Shown here piece after piece: positions 21,613-34,041 of a stretch of 64,000 nucleotides of DNA. The notes beneath the pieces were generated by a model that did not search any database, had not been told where the DNA came from, and was given only the letters and a program-made list of their open reading frames with translations. Source of the DNA: Persicaria tinctoria (taxonomy: Eukaryota > Streptophyta > Magnoliopsida > Caryophyllales > Polygonaceae); contig JBANSL010000012.1 of the NCBI GenBank assembly GCA_037127255.1, positions 32,417,115 through 32,481,114 on the forward strand, read 5' to 3'. The position numbers and the translations under genes were made by a program. Every line of letters starts with the position of its first letter. Position 1 is the stretch's first letter.

Positions 21613-24149
21613 ATGGATCTCAACTCCTTCTCCTCATCCTCCATAGCCAGGAAAACCTGGGAGCTCGAGAACAACATCTCCACCATCGATCCTCCCCCTT
21701 CCTCTTCCTCCTCCGCCGCCGCTGCGGCCACAGACCCCACCGCCGACTCAATCTTCTACTACGATGAGTCTGCACAGGCCAAGTTCCAGCAGGAGAAGCC
21801 ATGGGCCAATGATCCTCACTACTTCAAGCGCGTCAAGATCTCCGCCCTCGCTCTTTTGAAGATGGTCGTTCACGCCCGCTCTGGTGGAACCATCGAGATC
21901 ATGGGCTTGATGCAGGGGAAGACCGACGGCGATGCGATTATTGTTATGGATGCTTTCGCTTTGCCTGTTGAAGGCACCGAGACTAGGGTTAACGCTCAGG
22001 CTGATGCTTATGAGTATATGGTTGATTATTCTCAGACCAACAAGCAGGTGGTTGTTTATTGCGTGTACTATTTAGGGTTTGCATCTATGCTTCTGTCCTC
22101 CCACACCCAAATTGTGTTACCGGTTTGTGTTTTGGGAGTTTTCTGTGTGGTGGCTAGTTGGATTAAAAGTTCGAATTTTAGTTGGGGCCTAGAACGGAGA
22201 GGGAAACCCTAATTCTGGATTACTGTAGTCATGTTTTTATGTTTCTTTGTTGCAGTTTATAGTTGCAATATTGGTTGATCAAAGAAGCAACCCTGGTTGG
22301 AAGGTTAATTTTTGTTATATTGCTAATGTTCTTGAGGTTCCAAACTTAAGGCTTGTTCTTACCCTCAGTTTTTGGCAGTTTGATCTGTGGTAGTGGGGAA
22401 TGGCTATACGTCTTGGCTGAAATATTCAAAATCACAACAAGCCTTTAACTATCTTCTACCATGCTAATTTCTACTAAGAAGCAGATTGTTGTGCAAATTG
22501 AATTCTGATAATTTGTGCTTCAATTCATGAAGTTTCAACAATGAGAATGAGCTTTTATTGTTATTTATTATCCCCTAAAGAGATGTAATTCTTCAAAGCA
22601 CTATTATATTTCGTTCCAATATTTGATTATTTCCTGGCTGCCTGTCATTGTTCGTATTTTCTTGTCATGCTTACTTGTTTGAGTTCTCATGATGTAGGCT
22701 GGGCGGTTAGAAAATGTGGTTGGGTGGTATCACTCTCATCCTGGTTATGGATGCTGGCTTTCGGGCATTGATGTTACAACCCAAATGATGAACCAACAGT
22801 TTCAAGAGCCTTTCTTGGCTGTTGTCATTGACCCAACAAGGACTGTTTCTGCTGGTAAAGTTGAGATTGGGGCCTTCAGGACATATCCAGAGGGGTACAA
22901 ACCCTCAGATGAACCTGTCTCGGAATACCAAACCATCCCCTTGAATAAGATTGAAGATTTTGGCGTGCATTGTAAACAGGTTGCTCATCTGACCATTGTT
23001 TATCTATTAATTAAGACTCTTCATGACTGTTTCTTGATATTTCTTTCTTTGCAGTATTATGCCCTCGACATCACATACTTCAAGTCTTCTCTTGATTCTC
23101 ACCTGCTGGATCTTCTATGGAACAAATACTGGGTTAATACCCTTTCATCATCTCCTTTGCTTGGAAATGGGGATTATGTAGCAGGACAAATTTCAGATCT
23201 TGGTATGTCTCTGTCTGCATTCCCTGTTTGAACTTGAGTCTTTCATATAGTACGATGAAATGAGACATAAGAACTTCCTTAATGTCTGATAATGTTACTA
23301 GTTCAAACTTGATAATATTGTTTGTCTGCTTTGGATTGTGTCTATAGTTTTATGGTATATGACTTCAACCAATCGTGGCTCGCCTCTCCTCTACTTACAG
23401 AAATTGCATTTTTTTTAATCATGCAGCTGAAAAGCTAGAGCAAGCAGAGAGCCAACTGGTTCATTCACGTTTTGGGTCCCTTGTTGCTCCGCAACAAAAA
23501 AGGAAAGAGGTGAGTTGATCTACTGTGATTGAGTGTTAGATTTGTTTGATCTTTCAAGAATCTATATGGAATGTACATGATATGTGATTCTTCTTGACGT
23601 GTCATGTGTATAGCAAATAATTTACTTATGTGATCCTTCTTGAAGTGTGAGCATATACCTTGGTGATCCTTCCTGAAATCTGAAATAAAGAGTTTACCTA
23701 CTTGTTCCTTCTTGAAGTGCTTAATAAAGGATTTACCTAATTATGTAGAAGTTACACAACTGCGTCATATCTGCTCTACACCCTGTATTAGGCCTACTAC
23801 TAGGTGATACACTACATACTAATATATGGCTGTTTTACTGGTTGTTGTCGGATGGAGGTGATGGCAAGACACTTATTATTGCTTGTATACATGTTTACAG
23901 GAAGAACCTGCACTTGCCAAGATTACACGTGATAGTACAAAGATAACAGTTGAGCAAGTTCATGGTTTAATGTCACAGGTACAGCTCTATGAACTGTTAT
24001 GCTTGTACACCCCATTCTTCTTTGTCTGTGTGCTTGAATTGCCCTTTCCTATTTTGTGCTAGGTGATCAAGGACATATTGTTCAATTCACTTCGGCCCAA
24101 CGGATCCAATGCTGAGTCTTCTGGCCTTGATCCCATGATTGAGTCCTAG
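21613..24149 (+). CDS. CSN5: COP9 signalosome subunit 5 (JAMM deneddylase)
   Basis: CSN5 is the Zn-dependent isopeptidase of the COP9 signalosome that removes NEDD8/RUB from cullins, controlling CRL ubiquitin ligases. Six exons: 21613-22047, 22698-22979, 23055-23202, 23427-23509, 23901-23978 and 24063-24149. All introns are GT-AG, frame is kept, and the product is 370 residues against about 357 usual in plants. The MPN+ domain has Glu95 (in GTIEIMG), His157 and His159 ([14 protein letters not shown]) and Asp170, with the same spacing as human CSN5. The C-terminal helices start near [11 protein letters not shown] and end at the [13 protein letters not shown] segment. The N-terminus carries a Ser/Ala-rich run (residues 30-40). 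The start is the only Met before KTWELENN. The leader is CT-rich and no clear TATA is seen. It converges on the peroxidase gene. Plants often have two CSN5 copies, and I cannot say which this is. Confidence 0.97.
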
Positions 24150-25372
24150 GATGGAAAGGCTTTGAATTCATAACTGCTGCTTGATGTCGTAAGTAGTGTT
24201 CTTCTATGATATTTTTCAGATGTGGGTAATGGGTCTGGAGCATGTAATCCTTTTTTGGTTGTGATTGGCAAACTGGATATGGGGTATCCATTTATGGATT
24301 CATCGGCTGTTGCATTAGGTGTCCAGTCCTTTCTAGAAACTGAGAGCAATTGATCTATCTATTTTCCTATGTCAGTTAGTACTATTTAGTTAGGAAATCA
24401 AGTGATATCTTTCTAGGAGTTACTCTTATTTATGGCCTATGTTTTTCTTCCTGATTGCTGGATGTGCCAGAAGCTAAGATGGTGTTTTATCCCATTGAGC
24501 CCTTTCAAGTTTCAAGTTCAATCCTATAAATATGAATAATCATCTTTTTTTCCGAAATCAACAACAATATACTACATTGAGCATTCTTCGAGCGTTCAAG
24601 GGAGGGAGTGTTAATAAAAGTCTAACCGAAAATGCAAGACAAGCCTATCAAGTAGAAGATATTGAAGATGTTATTTACCTATAATCTAATGTAATTATTT
24701 TTGTAAATTTTGTTTATAAATAAAAATAACGAGGTAGAAAAGTGGAAACAAGGTAATCTAATGAAAGAAACCTCTAAAGACGGTAGAAAAAGTAGAAATT
24801 AATTTAAAGATAAAAGGATTAAAATAAAAAGAGAAAAGAGTCAACTTGCTCATGCTCTAGGTTAACCTCAGCAAGAGCTTGGGGGTACCATGATGCTGCA
24901 GCTAACCTCACATAGTTGGAGACTATTTCATCATCCCTTCCACTATGATAAGTTATGGCTCACATTTTTGTTTCCCTTTTGAGATGGTGGACCATTGGTG
25001 CATCATCCCTCATTAAATGGAGGTATAGTTATAGGTGTAGAGTTAGCACAACATGACCCAACCTTTAACTGAACTAAACTCAATCTGCAGTTTTTATCAA
25101 AACTCTTGACCCGAATCCAAAATTCCCTGAACCTGAAATGAAATTCTATATCTTCTGTTACAGATAGGTTCATATCAACCTGAACTCAAAATGATATGAC
25201 CTTTCAATGGTGGTTTGGTTGTCTCTAGATTAAAAGATATTCCTTATATCATAGTAAAAGAGTTGAATTGGTATGTAAGCTAAAGGTTCATTAGTTGAAA
25301 CAAAGTGGGCAAACAAATCTGACACCAATTGACATGCCTGAACCAACTTTCAAACGGCATGCTTTCACTCAC
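24150..25372. other. spacer between convergent CSN5 and peroxidase genes
   Basis: Presumably holds both 3' UTRs. At 24600-24615 GGGAGGGAG is followed by TGTTAATAAAAGTC, which resembles a copia polypurine tract and LTR start, but I found no partner LTR or coding sequence. Nothing else recognised. Confidence 0.4.
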
Positions 25373-28300
25373 TCACTGATTAACAAAAGCGCAATTGCGT
25401 CGAATCTCGCCCTGGTCCCCAGTCTTGACCCCGACTCTTCCCAGCCTCGTCATGGCAGCTACAAACACATGCTCAAAAAGCGTCCCATTCCTCGCAAAAT
25501 GGCTCACTAGTCTCCTAGACTTCCTGGTTGCCAGCAGGGTCTGATCGGAGGTGAACAGTCCCTTGCCTTGCAGGATGTTGCTGTAGTAGGCGTTGTCGAA
25601 CCTCCTCGGCGATGTCGGGTCCATCGGGACTGCGGTTCTCGGGTCTACGTTTGTGGGGCACATCTTCCGGAGCTGCCTTGCGTATGCTTTGTTCAGTGTT
25701 GGATCGGTCCGGTTGCTGGCATTGGAGGCGTATATTCTGTTCTTGAAGAAGCTGCAGTGGGAGAAACCTATTGTGTGCGCTCCTATGCAAGGCCAAGTAG
25801 AATCACTGTCAGTTGATGACATACATGAAAAGAACCAATTCTAACTACACCTTAATTTACTGACTTTTGATGAATTGAAAGTTGAAATTACTAAAACAAA
25901 GTTTAGCTTAAGATCTAACCGAAACCCATTTTTTTTTAATAATATATATAGAGGGAAATAATACCAAATAACACAAATTTTAGTTTGGGTTATTTTCATA
26001 CTCTTTATGTTCACATAATATAGTTTTGAATGGAGGGAATATTCACATATGATTTTTAGGGGTAGAAATGGGTCGGGTGATGAGTGGATGAATCCATTTT
26101 TCACCCAACCCATCACACGCACAAAAAAAAAAATCACCTGATTTATTGGCCACCTGTCTAATGTTTCACCCATCACCCGATCCATTTGGTGAGTCAAGTG
26201 GTTAATCGGGTGAAAGAAGTTAAAAGGAAATGAGTCACAAGATATTACTTAAAAACCATTCATATTCGATAATTTTATAAACTATATCAACGTATAAAAC
26301 TCACTAAATATATAAAAGACTTATTCATACATTATATCAGTATCCTTAACTTACAAAATTAGTATTAGAAATATATAAAAAAAACTAGATGAGATTAATT
26401 CAACTAGATGAGATTAATTTAACTCGGTTACTAGTTCAAAGATAAAAATATATATATAAAACTATGTGCTAAGAAAATAGTCGACTCAGGTGTCTTTTCT
26501 TTAATATCTTTGCATGAAGATGATTATGGTTACAAATCTCTTGACAAATTGGGAAAATACAATTTGGTTAATCATGCATTAATACGCTAACTGCTAACAA
26601 AAAGAGCCATATTGCTAATAAAATAGGATTATCAATACATGCAAAACAAATAAAAGAAATTTGATTACCAAAAAAAAAAAGAAATTTTAAAAAGACATGT
26701 ACTTAAATAATGCAAGTTTATATATTTTTTTAGATCTTTTTTTATAAGGAACAATATATTGGAGAATGGAAAAACTAGAGGTAGAAAATAAGAAATATGT
26801 TAGTTATGTTAAATTATACTCCACCCGTTAATTAAAACTTGTCGTTTTAGAAAGTAAATATTGTTAGTAAAAACTTGTCATTTTAAGTATTTTGTCATCT
26901 ACTTTACGAAATTGCCCTTGTAATTATTAGATAATTTCTATTTGTAGGTTTTGATAAAGTAAAAAAGTAGAGTAATAATTAGGGGTATAAGTGTATTTTT
27001 ATTTGTTTTCTTAATAAGTGTGTAGATTTCTAAAATGAGAAGTTTTAATTAACGGATGGAGTATTATTTATATACTAACTTTTCTTTTTAATAATCGGGT
27101 GTGCTACGGGTGGTTAAGCAAGCCGAGTGATGAGTCGGGTAATGGGTGAAAAATATATCACCCATCACCCGATTCATCACCCGTTTCAACCGACCCATCA
27201 CCTATTTTTTTTTCCGGGTTCTCACCCTTATAATCGGGTCGGGTGAGCCAGTCACCCACAGGTCCATCACCCGTTCTTTTTTCCGGGTTCTCACCCTTAT
27301 AATCGGGTCGGGTGAGTCAGTCACCCACATGTGATTTCGAGCCCTAATGCTTTTAAAGATGATAATTAAATACTATATTAATCATCATTTTTTTTATTAG
27401 TTATAAAAATTAATTCTAAAAAATTAATAGTTTATATAGTTTTTTTATCTTACTTAAAAAATGCATATAATATATGAAATGACGACAATTATTTTTCTTA
27501 TATAAAAATTAAATAAAACATTATCATATGATCTTGTATTATATGAACTACCTAGAAAAGGGTCATGTTATTGATGTTGTTAAATTATGTCGACGTAGTT
27601 TTTTGCTTAAAAAAAGCTTGTTGACACCTACTTTTCATATCGGCAAAATCGAAAGATATTTTATTGAAATGAAAGGGGGTCGGTGTCAAAAAGCTTTTTT
27701 CAGGTAAATTTTTTTGCTAACACTGGAAGTTTGTGACAAATCCATGCGATTGGCGAAATTGAAACGTGTGTATAGTAAGCCAGCTAGAAAATGATACATG
27801 AGATGCTTAATGTTTATACAAAAACTTTAGCCCTCTAATTTAACATATGAATCGATCAACGGTGACTTAATTAAAAAAAAATATATATATATGGGTTCGT
27901 ATGAGGCGGGGTTAATAAATTGATTAAAATTATAAACATAAAACAGGGTAAAATTTATAAACAGATGGTAAAAATAGTTAGAATTTTAAACAACAATATA
28001 ATCTGCGTTTGTGGCAAAAAACAGTTTATTTGTAAAAAGTGGAGTTTATTTGGTTGTTATTAGGGGTATTGTAGTACTTTCAAACCGAACAAGATGAAAG
28101 AGAAGGGGTAAAACAGTACTTTTGCAAAATAAACACCTAAATAACTTTATTTTATAGCTTATTTTTTCAACACATTTTTTTGTTCATTTTGTTTCTCCTT
28201 GTTTATAACCATAAACGTGTAACCTTTTAGCTGTTTTTATAGCAGCCATACACACTCATATCCTATTGCCAAACAGAACAAGCCATACCAATTAGTCAAT

Positions 28301-28405
28301 TACTCCCAAATCTCAAATATTCTATATATATCTAAAATATTATTGCAGACACAACTTTTACAAAAGCATGTTCTGCATAGAAAGCATTTGCTCTATAAGT
28401 TACTC

Positions 28406-28442
<37 letters not shown>

Positions 28443-29431
28443 GTTGTTATTATTATTATTATCTACAAACTATTTTTATGTACTGTATTAATTTTGAAAA
28501 AGTGGTAACAAAAATGAAAGGAGAGAGAGGAGCTAATAAAAAAAGGGTGGAAAAAGAAAACCTGACAAGGCAATCAAATCAAGCTGAGAGAGACCATGGG
28601 AGGCAAACAAGGAGGTCATCTGCTTCAAATTAAAGGCAGGATGAGGGAGCTGATTTTTAACACTTGCTTTTTTAGATATCCTCCCATCTCTCCTCCCCAA
28701 CTCCACTTGGTAGTGTGGCCCTCCTGTCTGCACAATCACATTAGCAACCCATAAATTAAATAAAACTAATGGAGACCCATTTTAGAGGAAGCAATTTGCA
28801 GATCTGGGTCGAACATTAAAAATGGAAATGAGTACTGGTTTAATTACTTACTAGGGCTACAACGTCCCTTGCAGCCATGGCCAAGATATCAGCACAGGAC
28901 ACCTTGTGTCGGCAGGCGGGCACTCTGTCTACCGCAGCCTTGGCTCGGATAACGGTGTCGAAGCCGTCCCCGGCCAGGGAGATGTCGTCGGGGGAGTCCT
29001 TCTCGGCGTTGTTTCTTGGTGAAGCCAACAGCACCGATGCATCACACCCCTATATATATATATATATATATATATGTATTGTTTTTTACAATATATACAA
29101 ACACATTACACATACAGTTGTATATATTAGAAATGATAAATATAAATATATATGCGCTGATAATCATAATAAAAGTAACCTGGACGAAGCAATCATGGAA
29201 GAAGAGCCTGAGAGTGCCGGGGGCGGTGACGAAGGTCTCCTGGAGCTTCTCCCTGACGGCGGAGCGGACAATGGATTCGACGTTGGGGCAGGTTTTGCGG
29301 TAGTGATCCAGTCGGAGGAGTAGGGTTTGGGGGTGGGCCCTACAGATGCAAGGAGGGTGCAGGAGGAAGACCAGGAATGAGAGGGAAAACAGGAGGGAGG
29401 AGTACTTGTTGTTAAAACTCATTCTCTGCAT
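25373..29431 (-). CDS. class III secretory peroxidase (PER51/PER73-like)
   Basis: Class III peroxidases are heme enzymes of the cell wall and apoplast that use H2O2 to oxidise phenolics, for example in lignification. Exons are 29431-29180, 29049-28852, 28727-28562 and 25782-25373, giving 341 residues with good splice sites (donors GTTACT, GTAAGT, GTTTTC). A hydrophobic signal peptide covers about residues 10-32. The distal site is [16 protein letters not shown] (Arg75, His79) and the proximal site [13 protein letters not shown] (heme ligand His208). GRRDGR, the conserved cysteines and a closing [12 protein letters not shown] are also present. The four-exon layout is the ancestral one for the family. 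Intron 3 is 2.8 kb because of a nested hAT/Stowaway insertion. MQRM offers a second ATG at 29422; I chose the first. Substrate and tissue cannot be read from sequence. Confidence 0.96.
26057..27346. mobile_element. non-autonomous hAT-like element in peroxidase intron 3
   Basis: Terminal inverted repeats TAGGGGTAGAAAT and, from the right end reversed, TAGGGCTCGAAAT. The flanks are ATGATTTT (26049-26056) and ATGCTTTT (27347-27354), an 8-bp duplication with one mismatch as expected for hAT. Subterminal regions on both sides are packed with CACCCGA/TCGGGTGA repeats, including a near-perfect direct repeat at about 27205-27330. No transposase is present. Confidence 0.8.
26819..27061. mobile_element. 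Stowaway MITE nested in the hAT-like element
   Basis: A 243-bp element flanked by TA. The left end is CTCCACCCGTTAATTAAAAC and the right end, reversed, is CTCCATCCGTTAATTAAAAC. The terminal repeats are nearly perfect, so it is probably one of the younger insertions here. Confidence 0.92.
28409..28466. repeat. ATT microsatellite
   Basis: About 18 consecutive ATT-type triplets, interrupted by TTGTTGTT, at the 3' end of peroxidase intron 3 on plus coordinates. Confidence 0.9.
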
Positions 29432-29508
29432 TGCTCAGCTCATTCACTAATTCAGTGCCTTGATTTCTCTCTAGCTAGCTCTGCTTTTTAGCACTGCAAG
29501 GCCTGCTT

Positions 29509-29518
29509 TTTTATATAC
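29509..29518 (-). promoter_or_regulatory. putative TATA box of the peroxidase gene
   Basis: On minus, GTATATAAAAAAG lies about 80 bp upstream of the start codon at 29431. The intervening leader ends in a CT/AG-rich stretch. Position and sequence are typical for plant genes. Confidence 0.55.
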
Positions 29519-29817
29519 TCTCCATTCCATATGTCATGTGATGTGTTGTAGACTTTTTTGTTGGACTAATGGGCCCCCACGATCAAAATTTCTTCTAGTT
29601 GGGACCAACATGGTGAGAGTGAGAGTGTTTTTACTCTTTTATTCATTTGAATTATGGGGAGGTGAATCATCACTGGTTTCTAATTCTATTGACAGAAAAG
29701 TACAAGCACAACAAAACTTTTCTGGAATAAAATGTCAAACTTAAAAAAACATTCACTCAACTCCAATCGTTTTTATATTTTATGGATTTTATTTTGTGGA
29801 CTGGACTACAACATTAC

Positions 29818-30409
29818 GTCTAATCCTTGGACAACCCATTCATGATCATGAGAGATTTAAATGAAATTCAAAATAGCTCAGAAAAAGAAGGAGGGATAGA
29901 AGCATGATCCGAACAGATATAGAGTATTAACATAATTCAAGAATAGATGTTTCTTACAAGAAGTGTCTACTATTGGAAACTCTTTTACATTGAGGAAAAA
30001 TAAATCCAATAACAATAACATCATGGAAAAACTTGACAGAACCTTAATACAAGAGAAAATACTCACCTGGTTCCCCAACATTACAACGAAAAATCATGCA
30101 TTTACATCATCAGATCATTGTCCCATTGTAACAGAATTAGATAACCAAGAACAGTTCAAAGCCCAACCATTTAAATTTGAAAAAAAGTGGATTACATGAA
30201 AAGATTACCGACATGTGGTCCAACAGGCTTGGAGATCAAATGTTGGAGGATCACATATGTACAATCTGGTGAAAAAAATACAAATACTTAAGCGATTGAC
30301 TAAAGAATGGAATAAGAAAACATTTGGAAATATATTCCGTCAATTAAAAGAAATCGATGATTCACTCATCGATTTACAAAACAGGAACGGAATATCCCAG
30401 AATGGAAAC
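29818..30409 (+). pseudogene. LINE endonuclease C-terminal part and RT spacer
   Basis: Reading in shifted frames gives RDLNEIQNSSEKEGG near 29845-29895, a decayed form of the GDFNE(I/V) motif of AP-type endonuclease. LDRTLIQEKILTWFP near 30030 and SSDHCPIV near 30108 mark the end of the domain. The usual lysine-rich RT spacer (KKIQILKRLTKEWNKKTFGN) follows. The N-terminal half of the endonuclease and ORF1 are absent. Confidence 0.85.
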
Positions 30410-32269
30410 TGATGTCCACTAAAGTGACCATGTTTTCATATACATTTTAGCTCCTTATTTTATATACTTTGCATATTTCAGGTTGGGAATATGTTGAATT
30501 TATGTAGTATATGTTTATTTGCAAGAAATAGAGGTCTACATAAGTTTTGGTTTAATATTACAGAATTTGGAGCCATTCCAGGACAAAACCAAAAGATGGG
30601 ATCTACTCGACGTCGACTAAGTAACTCGAAGTCGACTAAAACTGAGAGAGTAGACTGGTCGAGGACAGAAGACGAAGGCAACTCGAGCTTAATCTTACTC
30701 GATGTCGACATACTTGCTCGATATCGACCAAACCCAGAAGCACACCCGAGCTCGAGGAAGGAGAGGCTGCTCGAGAAGACAAGGACAAGCCAGGATCGAG
30801 CAACTAATTTCCTCGACGTCGACCAAAACTGGTCAAAGTCGACCAAGCCAAAAATCGAGTGAAGACCCATAATCGACCCGAGAAGCTGAAAAAGAAAGGA
30901 AGAGGTCGATATCGACTTGACCTAGTCAATATCGAGTTAAAGCTGGTCGATGTTCACTTCTGGACCCGAAATCGAGTTGCTGAGCTGAAGACGAGAAAAA
31001 CCAGGTCGATATCAAGTAAGGCTACTCGATATCGAGTGGACCCACAGTGGCCAATTTCGAGCTAGTCCGAGTTCTTATTAAGGTTCTATCCCGAATCCGA
31101 TGGAGATATTTCCGAGAGAAAATTTCCAACACATGAAGATTTAGATATTTTTATCTTTTTATCTATCCTAAGGGCTGAACAATTAATTACCCTAAGATTT
31201 ATCTAGTTTTACTTGTTTAGATAGATTTATTTCCGCCCACCCAAAAAAAAAAGATAGATTTATTTCCAAGTAGAGTTTTATATTTAGATATTAGATAGAT
31301 ATTCCTTACCTTGATTAGCAAGGATTGAAAGCCTATAAATAAAGCCCATTGGGCTAGTTTTTATTCATTCCAAGCTAGAGAGTAGAGAGAGAGAGAGAGA
31401 GTGGAGGCCAAGAGAAGTTTGTGAAGCGAGAGCAGAATTGGTTTCATTTGGCTGTAAGCTCTATTTTATTTTATTAATGCAATTTAGTTTTCTTTTATTA
31501 TTGATGTCTTTTCTTGCGATGAAGAGCGGGTAGTCCACTCACTTATAGGGTCGGGGCGAGCCCGACGATAGCCAAGCGTGTTTGAGGTAAAGATTTGATC
31601 TTTATTGTGTTTTGAGCATCTACTACCTGCTATATGTTTATTGCCTATTTAATAGAGATCCAGGTTAACAACTTGGATTATAAACATAAAATTGGTAGAC
31701 ACAATAAGGGTTTCTCGAAAGAGTTGTCTAATTGTTGGAAAAGACGAAAGCTTAATCCTTCGATGTGATTGCATGATTATCTTTTTATCTTGCCTTATGC
31801 ATGTTTGGCTATCGTTGTTGCGAACCCCGATCTTGGAGGTCTTTCATCTTACTGAGTTTAGTTTCACCTGTTTCGTGTTTTCTTTTATTTAAAATTGCGA
31901 TTTTTATTTCTGCCGTACTCGAGATCGACCAGAATTACCCGAAGACCGAAGTCGACTACCACAGTGGTCGAAGTCGAGTAGGTTTAGTCGACCTCGACCA
32001 GATATTTTGTGTTTCTGCGCTTGCCTGCTTCTGTTCTACAGATTTTTACTCGATCGAGTAGTCGACGTCGAGGACCCTTAGTCGACGTCGAGTACTTCCT
32101 GAAGTCGACGTGAGATTTGCTGCTGCCTAGGATCGCTGACCTGCTTCCTCGTGGATCGATCCTGACTTCCCGCTGCTACATCAGGAGGAGGTCTTGTAAT
32201 TATTTGCGTGGGCACGAATCTGGTTTGATTTATTTTATTATATTTTGAACTCAATTTCCTCCTACAATA
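30410..32269 (+). repeat. 1.86-kb solo LTR, TSD GAAAC
   Basis: Begins TGATGTCCACTAAAGTGACC and ends CTCCTACAATA. It is flanked by GAAAC at 30405-30409 and 32270-32274 and interrupts the LINE frame cleanly. It contains a TATA-like CCTATAAATAAAG at about 31335 and a (GA)n tract at 31385. Palindromic TCGACGTCGA or TCGATATCGA motifs cluster at 30605-31060 and 31915-32110. GTGGATCGATCC near the end recalls the GGGATCGACCC block of Athila LTRs, so a Ty3/gypsy origin is likely. No internal sequence remains. The orientation is inferred from the TATA-like box. Confidence 0.8.
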
Positions 32270-34041
32270 GAAACGATAACCAAAAGTAGAACATACTTAT
32301 AAATAAACGAGAGAAAATTTTATCATACCATAAAATGTATTGGAGCCGACGAGCCAAAACAAAACACCTTAAACTGACTCACACAAATTCAGGTTATTTC
32401 CACCGAATGACATCGGGAAGGAGAAACAAAAAAATCATAAAGGAAATTCAAACTATAGATGGCACACTAGCCACATGAGAAGAAAATACTACAAGAGAAA
32501 TAAAAAATGATTTTGAGAAAAGGTTTAGGCTGCAATCATCAACCATAACCTTCTCAATGATTACCTCTCACTCATCAACACAGAAATCACTAATGATGAT
32601 AATTCGAAGCTAACTGAAAAGATATCAAGCTAGGAAATCAAAAATGCGTTCTTCTCGATTGGAAAGGATAAATCCCCAGGACCTGATGGAATGACAGCGG
32701 AATTTTATCAAGAATACTAGAATATTGTAGGCCCATCAGTCATAAAGGCAATTAAGGGATTTTTCTCCACTCTGGTCGAATCCTAAAACAAATCAACCAC
32801 ACCTTTATCACTTTGATCCCTAAATGTCACAACCGGACAACTACAAATCATTTCAGACCAATTAGCCTTTGCTCGACGATTTACAAAGCTATAGCCAAAA
32901 TCATTACAGAAAGGATGAAACCGATTTTAAAGAAAATTATCCACCCCGCCAAGGGGCCTTTGTATCTGAAAGGGTCATCCAAGACAACGTCTTAATAGCC
33001 CATGAAATCTTCCAGTAATTTAAAAGCAGATGCGGAAAAGAAGGATGGATTGCAGTCAAACTAGTTATGGAAAAGGCATATGATAGAGTAGAATGGGACT
33101 TCCTATTCAATGTTCTAGAAAAAATCGCCTTTTGTCAAAAATTCCGAACATGGATAGAGCAATGTGTCAAGATCGTCTCCTTCTCAGTCTTGGTTAATGA
33201 TAGCCCCACAGACCCTTTCATACTAGGGAGAGGGATCAGACAATGAGACCCACTCTCACCCTATCTATTCATCATAGGAGCAGAAATTCTTGCTAGGAAA
33301 TTACAAGCCGCTTCGAACCAGTCAGACAAATCTATCGGATTCAAAATATCTAGACCAGACATGAAAATCCCATTGCTATCCTTCGCGGATGATAGGATGA
33401 TATTCGCAAAGGCAAACCAAGACTCGTGTCGAGTGATGAAGAATATTATTGACGACTATTGTGCCATATCGGGACAGAAGGTCAATTTCCACAAATCGGC
33501 CTTTCAAACTACACCAAAAGTCCCGAAAAGTACAAAACAACTGATCCAAAGTACGATCCATATCACAAACCAGATAGCACTTGATAAATACCTTGGCTGT
33601 CCCATTATCAATGGTCGATTCAACCGAACCACATTTGAAGAAACAGTAACGAAAACCATGCAACAACTCACGAAATGGAAATCCAACTCTCTTTCACAAT
33701 CCATAATAAGATCAAATTTGGCAACTAAGCCAAATTATATTATGCAAAATTTTATGCTCCCTACAACAATCCATAACGAACTTGACCAAATAAACAGATG
33801 CTTCTTCTGGAACAAAGATCAATCATTTTCCCCCTTGATTGGTTGGGACAAGGTGTGTAAGCACAAACGATTGGGAGGCGCAGAAATACATAAAACAAAA
33901 GATATAAACCAAGCACTACAAATGAAATTGCTTTGGAAAATCTTAGCAGAGCCATGTAACTCATGGGTCCAAGTGATTAAAGAAAAATATTTGAAAGAAA
34001 CCCCCGTCCTTGAATACCAGCGAAAAGGAAATTCATCTTAG
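32270..34041 (+). pseudogene. LINE reverse transcriptase
   Basis: Motifs in order: IGKDKSPGPDGMTAEFYQEY near 32655, KAYDRVEWDFL near 33070, a decayed GIRQ-DPLSPYLF near 33230, and the catalytic LLSFADD near 33370. YLGCPI near 33590 and NRCFFWNKD near 33795 follow. Plant L1 elements use FADD as here. The last open frame is 33361-34041 (226 codons); upstream parts contain stops. Confidence 0.9.

Noticed and set aside
22254..22310. A coding-like stretch in CSN5 intron 1 after a CAG (reading [16 protein letters not shown])
   Set aside because: CSN5 proteins join exon 1 (…TNKQ) directly to AGRLENVV, and adding this piece would disrupt a highly conserved segment. At most it could be a cryptic or alternative exon.
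30478..31065. Open frames on both strands within the solo LTR at 30410
   Set aside because: They lie in an LTR rich in TCGA palindromes. The products are unlike any gag or pol part.
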